A program made the position numbers and the translations under genes. Shown here one piece after another: positions 47,285-58,382 of a stretch of 64,000 bases of DNA (position 1 is its first letter; every line of letters begins with the position of its first letter). The DNA is from Narthecium ossifragum. Taxonomy: Eukaryota > Streptophyta > Magnoliopsida > Dioscoreales > Nartheciaceae. The DNA is taken from positions 948,650 through 1,012,649 of the forward strand of contig OY986975.1 of assembly GCA_963920575.1 (NCBI GenBank), read 5' to 3'. The notes under the pieces were generated by a model, which did not search any database, was not told the origin of the DNA, and saw nothing but the letters and a program-made list of their open reading frames with translations.

Positions 47285-48718
47285 ATGGCGTTCTCCTCCT
47301 CCGTCCCATTGTTCTTATGCAAACCCAACCCCTTCCCGATGCTAAACCTATCTCGAGTTTCGTTCCAATCCCACCGGAAACCACCCAGATATCTCCGGTA
47401 CCCCCGCCGCCGGGCTAGACCGCCACCTGACCCTGGAATCCCTCATTTTCCATCAAATCCATATCTAGAGCCATCAAAGCTATCCAACACTAAAGACGAC
47501 GATCATGGCTCCGGCGATGGTGATGAAGACGATGACGCCAAGTGGAGCCCTGATGAGCTGGAAGCCATCTCGTCTCTCTTCGAACGAGGAGGTCTCCATA
47601 AACCTGTAAAGCGATCGATGGAGCGACCTCAGCCCCTTCCACTCCCTTACAAGATTCGTCCTCTTGGATTCCCCACGCCCAAGCGCCATGTGCGCGCGGC
47701 GGCGAGGTCTGTGCTTCGGCTCCGTGGGTCCTATAGTGATGGCGTCCGGAAGAACCCGGATGCGCTCGTTGCTCTTGCCAAAGAGATTGCAGGCCTCCCT
47801 GCCGATGTCGACGCCTGCGAGGTGCTTGACCATTGGTCCCCGTTCCTCCGAAAGGGCTCGTTGTCGCTCACTGTAAAGCAATTGGGTCACATGGGTCTGC
47901 CGGATAGGGCATTGCAGACCTTGTTTTGGGCTCAGAAGCACCGGCCGGAGTTCTTCCCTGATGACCGGATCCTCGCCTCGACAGTAGAGGTCTTGGCAGG
48001 CAATTGGAGGCTGCGACTGGAGACAGAGATGGAGTATTTCTTGAGCTTGGCGAGCCGTAGTGTCGTGGAGGCGATGGCGAGGGGCTTCATAAGAGCAGGG
48101 CAATTGCATCGTGCCCGGAAACTTCTTTTGCTGGCTAAAGATCAAAACAGGACGTTGGATGCGAGCATCCATGTGAAGCTGATGCTAGAGGCCGTAAAGA
48201 CACCGGATGGATACAAGCTCGCATCGGCACTGTTGGATGAACTCAGAGAGAGGGAGGAGCTCGATTTGAAGTCACAGGACTGCACTGCCATTATGAAGGT
48301 TTGCATTAAGCTTGGTCGGATCGAAATCGTGGAGAGCCTCTTCAATTGGTTCAAGCAATCTGGGAAGGATGTGACTGTTGTCATGTACACTACTGTGATT
48401 CATAGCCGATATTGTGACAAGAAGTATAGGGAGGGATTGGCTTTGGTGTGGGAGATGGAGGGCTTGAACTTGTTGTTGGACCTTCCTGCTTATCGAGTCG
48501 TGATCAGGTTGTGTGTTGCTGTTGATGATCTAGCGAGGGCAGCACGATACTTTTCGAGATTGAAGGAGTCGGGGTTTTCTCCGACTTATGACATATATCG
48601 CGACATGATCAAGGGTTACGCAGCTTCGGGAAGATGGGCCAAGTGTAAACAGATATGCAAGGAAGTAGAGATGGCTGGACTTAAGTTGGATGCAGAGACT
48701 CTCTCTGTGCTCTCATAG
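47285..48718 (+). CDS. Intact PPR protein, plastid-type (EMB975/At2g01860-like)
   Basis: An uninterrupted 477-codon frame without introns. The N-terminus (MAFSSSVPLFLCKPN...) is rich in Ser, Arg and Pro and poor in acidic residues, like a chloroplast transit peptide. An acidic stretch follows near residues 72-88 (DDDHGSGDGDEDDD), then a helical region (about 120-260) and degenerate P-class PPR helices from ~300 to the end, for example VMYTTVIHSRYCDKKYREGL, LPAYRVVIRLCVAVDDLARA and YDIYRDMIKGYAASGRWAKC. Length and layout recall Arabidopsis At2g01860 (EMB975, ~490 residues); that match is from memory. PPR proteins bind organellar RNA. It is the only undamaged copy among about fifteen in the window and so the probable functional parent. 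The upstream flank (47221-47284) is shared with the array. Confidence 0.88.
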   Translation: MAFSSSVPLFLCKPNPFPMLNLSRVSFQSHRKPPRYLRYPRRRARPPPDPGIPHFPSNPYLEPSKLSNTKDDDHGSGDGDEDDDAKWSPDELEAISSLFERGGLHKPVKRSMERPQPLPLPYKIRPLGFPTPKRHVRAAARSVLRLRGSYSDGVRKNPDALVALAKEIAGLPADVDACEVLDHWSPFLRKGSLSLTVKQLGHMGLPDRALQTLFWAQKHRPEFFPDDRILASTVEVLAGNWRLRLETEMEYFLSLASRSVVEAMARGFIRAGQLHRARKLLLLAKDQNRTLDASIHVKLMLEAVKTPDGYKLASALLDELREREELDLKSQDCTAIMKVCIKLGRIEIVESLFNWFKQSGKDVTVVMYTTVIHSRYCDKKYREGLALVWEMEGLNLLLDLPAYRVVIRLCVAVDDLARAARYFSRLKESGFSPTYDIYRDMIKGYAASGRWAKCKQICKEVEMAGLKLDAETLSVLS

Positions 48719-49420
48719 ATGAGCTGAGAAGTATCAGTAAGCATCTCAAATTGCTCCCTTGGAGTTTTTATCATATTGGTTACTTCTTGTTCTCTGAAGT
48801 ATGATATACGGGTACTTTGAACTGTTTTTAATAACAGTGGTTACTTCTTTATCCTTCTTTATTTCTTCCGTGCCGTGGACTATTTGAAACTGCTTATGTT
48901 TACTGTTCTTCATTAGGATAAGACTTGTAAATCTAAATCTCTTAACTGATTATGAGTGTATTGATGTGTTTTCGTGACGTTGACTGCAAATATTGAACCT
49001 GTTGGGAGTCATTGTTGCTCTCTCTCATTTTTTATTTCCTTCTAACAGGAGAGCGTTACATTTAGAACATTTTTTTGCAAAACAAGAGAAGATAAAAATA
49101 GGAGAGATACTTGGAGGAATCTAGTATTGACCATGCATGTTTGTAGATATCTTTAGTATTGGATAGCATGCAAGAGCTTTCACTATTATGAATGGAACAC
49201 TTTGGCGAGTATACATAAGATAAGTTCCTTTTGCAGGCAAAACATAGCTCTTTTTATTCATGAGAACCTCTCTATCTAATACTTCTTCTCTATATTAAAC
49301 TGAATGGTGTGGTCCTTCCAAACGCAACTCTCCAAATACCTGTTGTAAAAACTCACTTCACCATTTGTCTTAACTGATAAACAAGCCATACTCCTTGTTC
49401 CGTAACGCCCTTGCGTGTTA
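48719..49420 (+). other. 3' flank of the intact PPR gene, shared with the pseudogenes
   Basis: Collinear with 20562-21270, 37530-38010 and partly 15610-15880. It therefore belonged to the ancestral duplicated segment and gives a non-coding region for dating the copies. No gene is seen. Confidence 0.7.
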
Positions 49421-49628
49421 CCAAAATAAATTGTTATATTCTTCATACGCAAGATATCGATAAATAAATATAATATATATACATAAATAAAAAAATTATC
49501 AAAATTGGTACCATGGACACACGCGAAGGTTACAACGGTGGGAGAAGGGAGAAGCAAAGCGGAGTATGAGAAGACCATTAGTAGTACTCCTCAAATCCTA
49601 GGGTTTCGTAGCGAGCGATCTCTCGGGG

Positions 49629-52600
49629 ATGTCGTCCATTGTCACTTGGCTCGTCCGCCGCCGTGCCACGGTGAGCCCCACCACCTCCTCCTCCTCCTCC
49701 TCTCATGCATTCCATTGCTGCGATCGGTTTTGGTATGTGAAGTAATTGTAGGGATTGTTGTCTTCACTGCCATCGAGAATCTATGTTATTAAAGGAATCG
49801 TTGACGCTTTTTCTCTGTTTTTTTTGGATGGATTTTCATGCTTGCGTCCAATTTTTCATCGACGTGCTATTGTGATTGTATGATTAGAGCTTACGCTAAA
49901 TGATTAAAGGATAGAGCTTTTAGTTGCATACTAATTCTCTATGTCATTGAAATGGCGGGTGGTGCAATGTCCTTTGTGTAAAAGGATTGCTCTGTTACCC
50001 ATGACGATTCTTGAAAGTTGAAAGTTTGTGATTTCTATCCAATATAAATTTGGCAAATGGGCCTACTTGAGAGTTGAGATGACTTGCCTTAACATCTTAG
50101 AATTTGAATGTAAATTGTAGAATTTGTGGACTTTCTGCAACTGGTAATCTTCCATAGTATCGTGCTATAGTTTGAAATCTCATGTTCAGATCGGGTCTTA
50201 GAAGGCAAATGGACGACTAGCATGCATCAGGGTTTACTTTAATCTTTCTTAGGTAAAAGAAATGGTCTATTGGTGAATTCTTTCGTTAGATGATAGTTGG
50301 AGTTGGAAGTAGGACAGCGCTTGTTTAAATGACTTTAAACTTTTCTGATTGGAGCTTGGAATTGTCCATTTAGGCTCCTTCGTGGACTAGGTCTATAAAT
50401 CGTCCTTTCGGCATTATGCTGAGTCTTCATTCAATAAATCTTAGTTTAATTCCCTTGCAGACATTATTTCTCTCAAGAAGTTCTAGCCATGCAAGGAACT
50501 ATTCCCGTTGCATCTTTCAAGGTGATCCTATATCCTATTTTTCATCCTATGAGGTTTTTTTCCTTTCATTGGCTAAAGTTTTTGGATTATGATTCATTTC
50601 AGGTGGCAATGGTCCAACTTCACAATATGTGAGGTCAGTAACTGCATAGTGTTTTTAGTTTCTTTCTTTGACTTGTTAGCTATGTCAATTTTTTCGAAGA
50701 AGTGACTCGTTCCACGAGTGTTATCTCTATGTGCCCATCCACAATCCTAAGCAAAGTGACTGGGCAGTGTTTCTCAATCACCTTTGTTTCCTTGAAAGTA
50801 AATTGTGTCGTAACATTTTCTCATATGGGTCATAAATAAACGCAGGGAATTCAAGGTGTTACTTCCAAAGGATTCTCCTTACAGATTATGGAGCAGGTTC
50901 TTTGCTTCAGAGAGTGGTGAGCTGCTGTACATAATTCCACCTTTCTTAGATATCCAGCTTTTTTGCATTAATAAATGAAGATTTTCCATTGAGCACTATA
51001 TATAATCCTTAGCCTTTGTTTCTTATTTAAGGGGATCTTGTCGATGCTGTGGTTCCATTTATGGGTGAATCTATAACTGATGGGACTCTGGCAGCCTTCT
51101 TAAAGAGTATTGATAATCTTCACACTCTCTCTCACATATGTTTTTATAAACAATGGATATATGCATACATGTATGTATGTGCATGCATGTTTATATCTAT
51201 ATGTATACATACCTACCTGGCTGACAATTTAAATTTTCAAACATGCTCACACATAATGTGCTTGTGCTTGTGTGTCACCAACTACTCTGCTGGGAATTCA
51301 CTCGGAGAAATCTGAGGAGGCCTGCATATTGTGTGCATGTTCCACTTATTTTTGCCTATCTACTAACTTGACTTAATTCTTTCGTGGCCATGTTATGAGT
51401 GGAATAGAAGCCGGTGATAGGGTTGAAATTGATGAACCAATTGCGCAGGTTGAAACTGATAAGGTATTCTTGCTTGATTTTGAAGTTGCAGTTGGCTATG
51501 GTATCTCATAATCAGCAAGGTTAATGCAGAAGGAATTTGTAGTTATCCTTTGTCATATTTTTTATATTTAGGTGACTATTGATGTTGGAAGTCCTGAAGC
51601 TGGTGTTATCCAAAAGGTAAGAGATCATAACCTGTAACCTTTACATGGTTGTTTAAAATAATGTGAAGTACTATTGTACAAAATTCGGCTGTTTTTTTGC
51701 GCATCGGCTTGGAACTTTTGCGGATAGTTTGTAGCCAAGGAAGGTGATACTGTAACACCAGGAACCAAGGTTGCTGTCATCTCAAAGTCTACTCCCAGTG
51801 AAATGCATGTGGCCCAATCAGACGAGAAAACAGATAAAGACACCTCTCAGCCATCCTCACCTCAATGAAAGGAAAAGGTAGAGAAACCAAAGCCTGAATC
51901 AGAAGCTGCCAAGCTTGTCATTAACAAGAAACCAGAAGTAAAAGCCAAATTACCTTCTCCTGCGCCTCCTAAAGTGCCTGCTTCAGAACCGCAGCTTCCT
52001 CCAAAAAAAAGGGAAAGACGAGTAAGTGTTTTGGTTCTAGATTCATTCCAGGATGTCTATAAGTTGAAAACAAATGTCGTTGGTCACACAAACAATGCAT
52101 TTTCCAGATCTTACACCTAAGTGTTAGAGTTGCTTCATACCCCCTTATGCTTGTATGGCAGGTACCTATGCCAAGACTCAGGAAACGAGTTGCTACCCGG
52201 TTGAAAGATTCCCAGAATACATATGCTATGCTGACTACATGTAGGTGATTTCTTTCAGTACTGACTATATACATTGGTGGTATGCATAACTTGGTCATAT
52301 AAGATCTCTTTCTCTTTGTCTCATGTGCAATGGGGCGGATCGGGGCGGATATTGGAAATACCATACCCGTACTCCTCCGCCCATACTATAACCGCCCCGT
52401 CCCCGCGTGGATAATGGGGATCGCGGACCATAACCATCTCCGCGGGTACGCGGATATTACCCGCAATCCGCGGTTATTCACAAAACCTAAAAAAACCATT
52501 CAATTAGCATTAAGCCTCTAAAATCTAAATCTAAATTCACCAAATTATCATCAACATTCGGTCTCTAAAATCTAGATCCACCAAACACTCATCAACAATT

Positions 52601-54650
52601 AGACTTTATTAGAGTATTATTACAAAAATAGACTCTTTAAAATCCACCAAACCAACATTTAGTGGCGGGGCGGGGCGGGGCGGATATGCGGGGCGGGGCA
52701 GATAGCGGGGCGGATATTACCCAATACCATAATCTGCCCCGTACCCGCGCGGATTTTAAATTTGCAAACCATACCTGTATCCACGGGTAAAAAATCTATA
52801 CCATACCCGTCCCCATCGGTGCGGATCGGGTCGGTTATCCAGCGGGGCTGTCAATTTTGCCATCCCTATGTATAAAATTTGCACGGTGTTGATGATCTTG
52901 TGAATTTGATATAGGATGACTAGGCATACCAGGTATTTTGCTCTGTCTTGAAGCTAATCCGCCCTCACCGCCCGTGCTGTTGCCACTCTTGTTTACTGTT
53001 ATTTCTCTTACTCTTTCGTCTACTGCATTCCTCTTCGCCGTACTCCCTTTATGTGTTCCATTTATTGGGAATTCTGTACTCCATTGATAGGTATTACATT
53101 AGTATGGGTTTGACTTCAAAATCCCGTTCCACCGGAAAAATCATTTTATCCAATTGTGACCACGATTCCAATGGTCCTCCGGCGATATTCAGTTAATGGG
53201 GAATCATAGTTCCACCTACCTCCCAGTGAATAGGCTTACCCACACATCTTCCTTCCCCCCTTGCCCTGTGAAGTTCATATGGCCTAGAGGTTTTATAGTA
53301 ATTATACTTATATGATTATAGGGTGAGGGGCCGACCCATAGGAATGCCTTGTGTTTCTTTCTATATTCATGTCATTCACTAGTTTGCATTTTGGTGCCAC
53401 TTTTTCTGGCTGTCTAATTAGTGATATTTAATTCAGGACGAATCTGATGAAACTTCGTTCTGATTACAAAGATGAATTTCTGAAAAAGCATGGTGTGAAG
53501 TTGGGGTTTATGTCAGCTTTTGTAAAGGTATGTTATGTTTTTTGAGTTTTCATAAAAACTAAAATAAAAATCTTGTTACCCTTTCATCTCATCTCTTTTC
53601 GGATTATTAGGCTGCTGTATCTGGGCTTCAAGAATACCGAGTCATCAATGCAGTTATCGATGGAGAAGACATCATATATAGAGAATATATTGACATCAGT
53701 ATTGACGTTGGCACATCTAAGGTGTGTAGATCTATTACCATGAGCTCTGAGACTGTTCATCTTATAGTGTCTGTCTATTGTATCGTATATTTGGAAGCCT
53801 GTTTAGTTGGTTATGAATTCTGGAATATTTAACAAAATCCAGATAATCACGTTTATGGGGTGAATGCTGCTTTAGTTAGCAAGGGTAGCTGCTTTTGATG
53901 AATTTACATGTTGTTTGCTTGGAACTCCTCAAAGATGTTATTAATTGTGATTAATTACTGTCTGAAGCGGTTTCAAAGTTTTAATATCTTTTGGTACAAG
54001 GCATGCTCCTCATTCTTCTTTTCGTCTCATTGTTGGGGGTGGAAAACTCTTCCAGGCTACCAATCATGCAGAACCTCTATGCTTAACAACCATTTCCAGG
54101 AAAAGCAAAAATTGAAGCATGAGGATTTACATTATGCCAAATGCATTATAGATATTCTTGTGTGAATTTAACCATCCTTTTCATCAGGGCCTTGTGGTTC
54201 CAGTTATCTGTGATGCGGATAAGATGAACTTTGCAGAGATAGAGAAAACTATTCATACTCTTGCGAAGAAGGAAAGTGAAGGGACAATTTCCATCGATGA
54301 AATGGCTGGAGGCTCATTTACCATATCAAATGGAGGGGTCTACGGAAGCCTTTTGAGCATGCCTATCATCAACCCCCCACAAGTATGCCCCTGAACTTGC
54401 TCCATCCTACCTTTTCTTTTGGCAAGCATCAGTCTCTGATACAAAAGAGTCTGTTCAGTCGGCTATCTTAGGTATGCATTCCATCGTGCCAAGCCCTGTG
54501 GTTGTTGATCGGAATATCCTCCCGAGGCCGATGATGTATCTTGCTCTGACCTACGATCACCGTCTGATTGATGGAAGGGAGGTTGTATTCTTCTTGCGGC
54601 GAGTCAAGGATGTTGTGGAGGATCCTCGCAGGCTGCTCCTTGATGTCTAG
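49629..54650 (+). CDS. Dihydrolipoyllysine-residue succinyltransferase (E2 of 2-oxoglutarate dehydrogenase), mitochondrial; one in-frame stop, possible pseudogene
   Basis: Thirteen exons join in phase: 49629-49670, 50461-50521, 50603-50633, 50846-50916, 51032-51106, 51408-51463, 51572-51616, 51728-52021, 52162-52244, 53437-53527, 53611-53721, 54188-54382, 54459-54650 (449 codons, normal length). E2 transfers succinyl groups from lipoamide to CoA in the TCA cycle. An Arg/Ser-rich presequence is followed by the lipoyl domain with the modified lysine in VETDKVTID, a Pro/Lys-rich linker, and the catalytic domain ending in [11 protein letters not shown] (HxxxDG active site). Two lesions: TGA at 51866-51868 (codon 174) in the linker, and loss of conserved FNEVDM at the exon 9 end. 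The usual donor at 52241 would shift frame; the next GT at 52245 keeps it, leaving TCRTNLMK. Downstream exons show no further stop, so either loss is recent or an error exists. Confidence 0.85.
51866..51868 (+). other. In-frame TGA in exon 8 of the E2 gene
   Basis: Exon 8 begins in phase 0 at 51728, and the codon at offset 138 is TGA, preceded by CCT CAA and followed by AAG GAA AAG. It would end the protein after the lipoyl domain. A one-base change from CGA, GGA, AGA or TCA would explain it. Confidence 0.88.
52328..52875. mobile_element. GC-rich transposon-like insert in intron 9 of the E2 gene
   Basis: Repeated GGGGCGGAT words in both orientations mark a block unlike the surrounding AT-rich intron. 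The ends read GCAATGGGGCGG (left) and GGGATGGCAAAATTGACAGC (right, reverse-complemented), resembling the GGGATGGCAA..GGGGCGG ends of non-autonomous plant elements. Target duplication is not clear. Confidence 0.45.
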
Positions 54651-54929
54651 GCGCCATGCAAGAAGTAACCTTGCCTCATTTTGCTAGTTCATCTCACCGA
54701 AATAACTTTGTGGGGCAAAACTTTTGGTAGGTTTTCTGCTTTGGTTTATGTTATCTGCTGCTGTTGGCGATGGGTGACTTATTGTTTGTGTTCATCCCTA
54801 CCTTGAAATGATGGTGATGATTCATCAGCTGAAGCTAGTGCTGTTGTTACATCTTGAACAATGACCATGTTGAGGTGTATATAAAGAGGCAACATTCTAC
54901 TGTAGCTTTTAGATGCTTATTTAACGGGA

Positions 54930-55255
54930 TTCGGGGGAGCTGCCAAGAGTAATAGCTTATTAGTGGCCCCTGTCAAGACGAGTCCTGCCTTTTTGCCTTT
55001 CAAATTAGAATCACCGGCTTCCATCCTACCCTCAATGTTCGCAAGGCTCCTTATTTCAAGATCCCCACGGAGCTCCTTTAGATCCCTCAATTCCGTGATC
55101 CTGTGCCCACTTTCCTTTTTCACTGTGTAGCAACTTAGCTGCTGGAGGGAAGTTAGCTTACCTAATTAAACCGGCTATTTTGGAAAGAGTACCTTTTTCT
55201 GCAATAAGCTGCCTCAAGTTAATCAAATTGTACAATTTTTTTTGATTAATTGAGC
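54930..55255 (-). pseudogene. NBS-LRR resistance-gene relic (LRR part)
   Basis: On the minus strand the frames read LGKLTSLQQLSCYTVKKESG, then ITELRDLKELRGDLEIRSLA and a (E)AGDSNLKGKK-like end. This is the signature linker of CNL-type resistance proteins (IGKLTSLQ.L..F.V, then ..ELRGDL.I..LENV). Stops and frameshifts interrupt the part nearest 55255 and no NB-ARC is present. A short relic. Confidence 0.5.
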
Positions 55256-56705
55256 CCGAAGGTTAGGGACCCTGGTCGCTTGCAAATGCGTCGTTAAATC
55301 ATATGCAAAAAGTAATTTAGAAATTTGTAAACCTTTCTTTCAACACTAAATTAATAAGATAGAATAATGGTGAAATACGGGGTCGGTCTTCATGGAAAAC
55401 TTTGACTAACAAAGAAACACCAGAATTAATTCTCAACACTCTAATCCTAAAGCGAATAAGGATTGATTTGGATTTTAGAAACGGATTAATTAAAACTAAT
55501 TAAGAAAGCGATTAACGAAATTGAAATAGATTAATGAGAGAAAACCTAGGGATTACTCAATCCACTTTAGTTTCACTTCCTGTATTCTCTAGTTATCCTC
55601 TTATTTCTTATCTCGACATTATAGATCCACAGCTTCTTAAGCTTATATGGATCCCTAAAATAATGCTATTCCTTTCATAAGGCATAACCTATCTATACTT
55701 AACATAGATTGTCTTCGAACTTAATCTGAGTACAACCTATCTTCATCTAGCATAGATTATCTCAAAGGCATACACAAAAGCAACATAAAAACCATCTTAA
55801 GAATCTCTGCCATCAAGCACAACAATCAAGTAGGTCTGAATGTACGTCAACGGAACTCAGTTCCTTCAACTCTTTATAAGATAAAACCATATTCATAGGA
55901 TCATGTCTTTGAAAAGATAACAAGAATCAAACTAGAAAATACAAAGAAGCTACACTAAAGATTCATGAGATCCCTAAGTACAGAGATTAGTCACTCATCT
56001 TTTGGATGAGAGCCATGCATTTGATGAATAACGATAGGGATTCACGCCGCATCTCCGTCTTCTTCCTCAATCTGAATCGTCTTTTTCTCTCTATCGAGGC
56101 TCTCTCTTTTCAGCCAACAAAACCCTTTTTTATATGCTAATTCCCGGAATTAGGGTTTTGGGATTGAGTTGGACCTCTAGTGCACTCGGATTTCCTGGTT
56201 TAATCCTGATAGCTTCTTCCGGTCGCGATTGGGTTCAACCGGTCCAGAATTTGGAAATATGCTCAACATGAAAGATGTAGATTGGGAAGCCCTATGTCCT
56301 GTCCCGAAGATTTGACATTATTTGGACTTATCTGAAATATTTGACGAATATTCTCCTGAGCGTCGACGGACCAGTCTCCCAGCATCTGTTTATCTTCATA
56401 TTCTTGAAAACTGCTATTAATCTGTCCAGAATCTCGCGAAGTGTCCAACATGAAAGTTATTCATCTTGAAGTCTTCTACAAGTCCTTCAAATTTCAAGAA
56501 TTTAGGATTTATCTGGAGAATTTGGTGAATTCTTTTCAAACTGACAGTGGAGCAGCGTAATTTCCACAGATTAGTCTTTTTTGTATTTTCTAACTTGAAT
56601 CTTCATTAAACCTGAAATCAATTAACAAACTATCAAATACAAACACTCTCGGGCTAACAAATGTAAATTAAGGGGTTTAAGTATGAATATTTAGTGACTC
56701 ATCAG
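55256..56705 (-). other. AT-rich LTR-like stretch, no gene
   Basis: No coding exon. A minus-strand TATA-like word (GCATATAAAAAAGG at ~56135) and repeated AACATGAAAG(A/T)T blocks (near 56264 and 56450), typical of plant LTRs, suggest a degraded solo LTR in minus orientation, perhaps beginning TGATGAGTCACTAAATA at ~56705. Termini not proved. Confidence 0.35.
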
Positions 56706-56759
56706 ACCCATATAGGGGTTAAGTACAAAATTGCTCCAGGGGATTGGGGACATGCCCCT

Positions 56760-57266
56760 CAGTCTCCTCCATGCCCGCAAAAACAAAGTGTAATCTCTCA
56801 GCGCTTCACATGCCAGTCAATCCGCGTGCATGTTGTCTTCACGGGGGATGTAAGAGACGTGGAACTCACTGAAGTTACGAGAAAGCCATCATATGTCACG
56901 CACAATGCTTCTGCATTCCTCCAGTAGTGGCATCCTACCCTCTATCATTCTCGTCACATGAAGAGAGTTAGTCTCGATGAGGACCCGCCTGTTGCCTCGT
57001 TGTTGCGCATTACAAATTGCTAAATGGATGCCAAAGAGCTCTCCCGTTAGGATAGAGTTAACACTCTGTGTGGTGCTCTCAGCCCAGAGGAGTAGATCGT
57101 CGTCGTCAATGCAAACCACCCATATTCCAGTTGTTCCGGAAGCCTGATAGAAGGAGGCGTCAGTTTGGAGTCTAACCCCTTTAGCTACAATTGTGGCTAC
57201 ACGTTGCTTGCGATGATTGGTGGTGTTGATATACTCACTGGACTGCTACCTGATCAATCGTGCTAG
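56760..57266 (-). pseudogene. LINE C-terminal RNase H-like part
   Basis: The minus strand contains LLLWAESTTQSVNSILTGEL, FGIHLAICNAQQRGNRRVLI and ETNSLHVTRMIEGRMPLLEE, the pattern of the plant RNase H-like domain (RVT_3) in which E and D residues follow A.L.A...A and V..ETDS. It continues the LINE at 58383 across the hAT insertion. Confidence 0.65.
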
Positions 57267-57274
57267 CTCCCGGG

Positions 57275-58374
57275 CAGTGGCGGAACCAGGATGAGACTTT
57301 AGAGGGGGCGAAATCTAAAGTAAAATGATCAAATTTTTTTTTCTTTTAAGTAATGCAAAAGGTGCTTTAGAATTACAATATCGAACATCAAAGAATAAAA
57401 ACAATACAAATATTAAAAAATATGTATCGTACTATGTGCTGCGATTGCGAGGTGAAAGTTGGATCCTACGCTTTTGCATTTTTGAAAAACGTTGTAAAAT
57501 GATTTCGTTCTAAACGGTTGATATGATGGTGTGATAAAAGCCTAGTATGAGGTAAACTAAATCCGTTCGAAATTTTCGCTTTATATTTGAATGAAATTAA
57601 CTCCATGAGCATATACCATGACCCCGAAGAATAATGATGTATATGAAAGAATATGGCACGAAATGTGAAATTTAGAACTTTTTAAGATGGAATATGACAT
57701 CAACCCATAATAAGAAACACTTTGGATCTTTATCTTATAATATATTAGGTGGACCCCCCCGTGTCACATGACACGGATAATCACCAACCCCGTTACTCCT
57801 CTCTCTCTCTCTTTCCTAACACCGGGTGACCACCACCCACCACTGCTCCCTTTCAGATGGCTTCATCTTGATCGCCTCATATATCGTAATAAAATTTGGA
57901 TCGAGCATCATCAACCGTATGATAAAATACGTCTGATCTTATATAATAGATAGCTAGATGTAAAAATCAACGACTAAGACGTAGAGCAACATCCTGGATA
58001 GTATATATATGAGGATTGACAATAGCTTTTTCATATATGTATATCCTAAATTCAAATAAAAATCAATCCAATCGGCTCTCTCCGGCTTAAACCACTTCAC
58101 GTGTCCTCTACTCCACTTCCATCCATCCTAAATGTACCCTCTTCCCTACTTTATCTTAACCTCTCCCTATTAAATAAGACAAAACCCAACAACAAATCCA
58201 CCAATTACTCTTTTGTCCTCTTTGCCAGCATCCACAATAACTAAACTACTCCTCGTCGCCGATTCCAATTTCCACTAAAACCCTTCTAATTTCCAATGCT
58301 TTGACTGGAGGGGGGGTGTTTCCGACGTTGCCGGGGGGGCGACCACCCCCCCTCGCCCCCTGGTTCCGCCCCTG
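57275..58374. mobile_element. Non-autonomous hAT element, 1100 bp, nested in the LINE
   Basis: Left end CAGTGGCGGAACCAGG and reverse-complemented right end CAGGGGCGGAACCAGG form 16 bp inverted repeats with one mismatch. They resemble the CAGGGGCGGAGC ends of dTph1-type hAT elements. A perfect 8 bp duplication CTCCCGGG (57267-57274 and 58375-58382) flanks it, as expected for hAT. No transposase frame is visible. Confidence 0.9.
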
Positions 58375-58382
58375 CTCCCGGG

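Noticed and set aside
47480..48172. 230-codon open frame on the minus strand opposite the intact PPR gene
   Set aside because: It is the antisense shadow of a strong PPR frame; the same shadow appears opposite the dead units.
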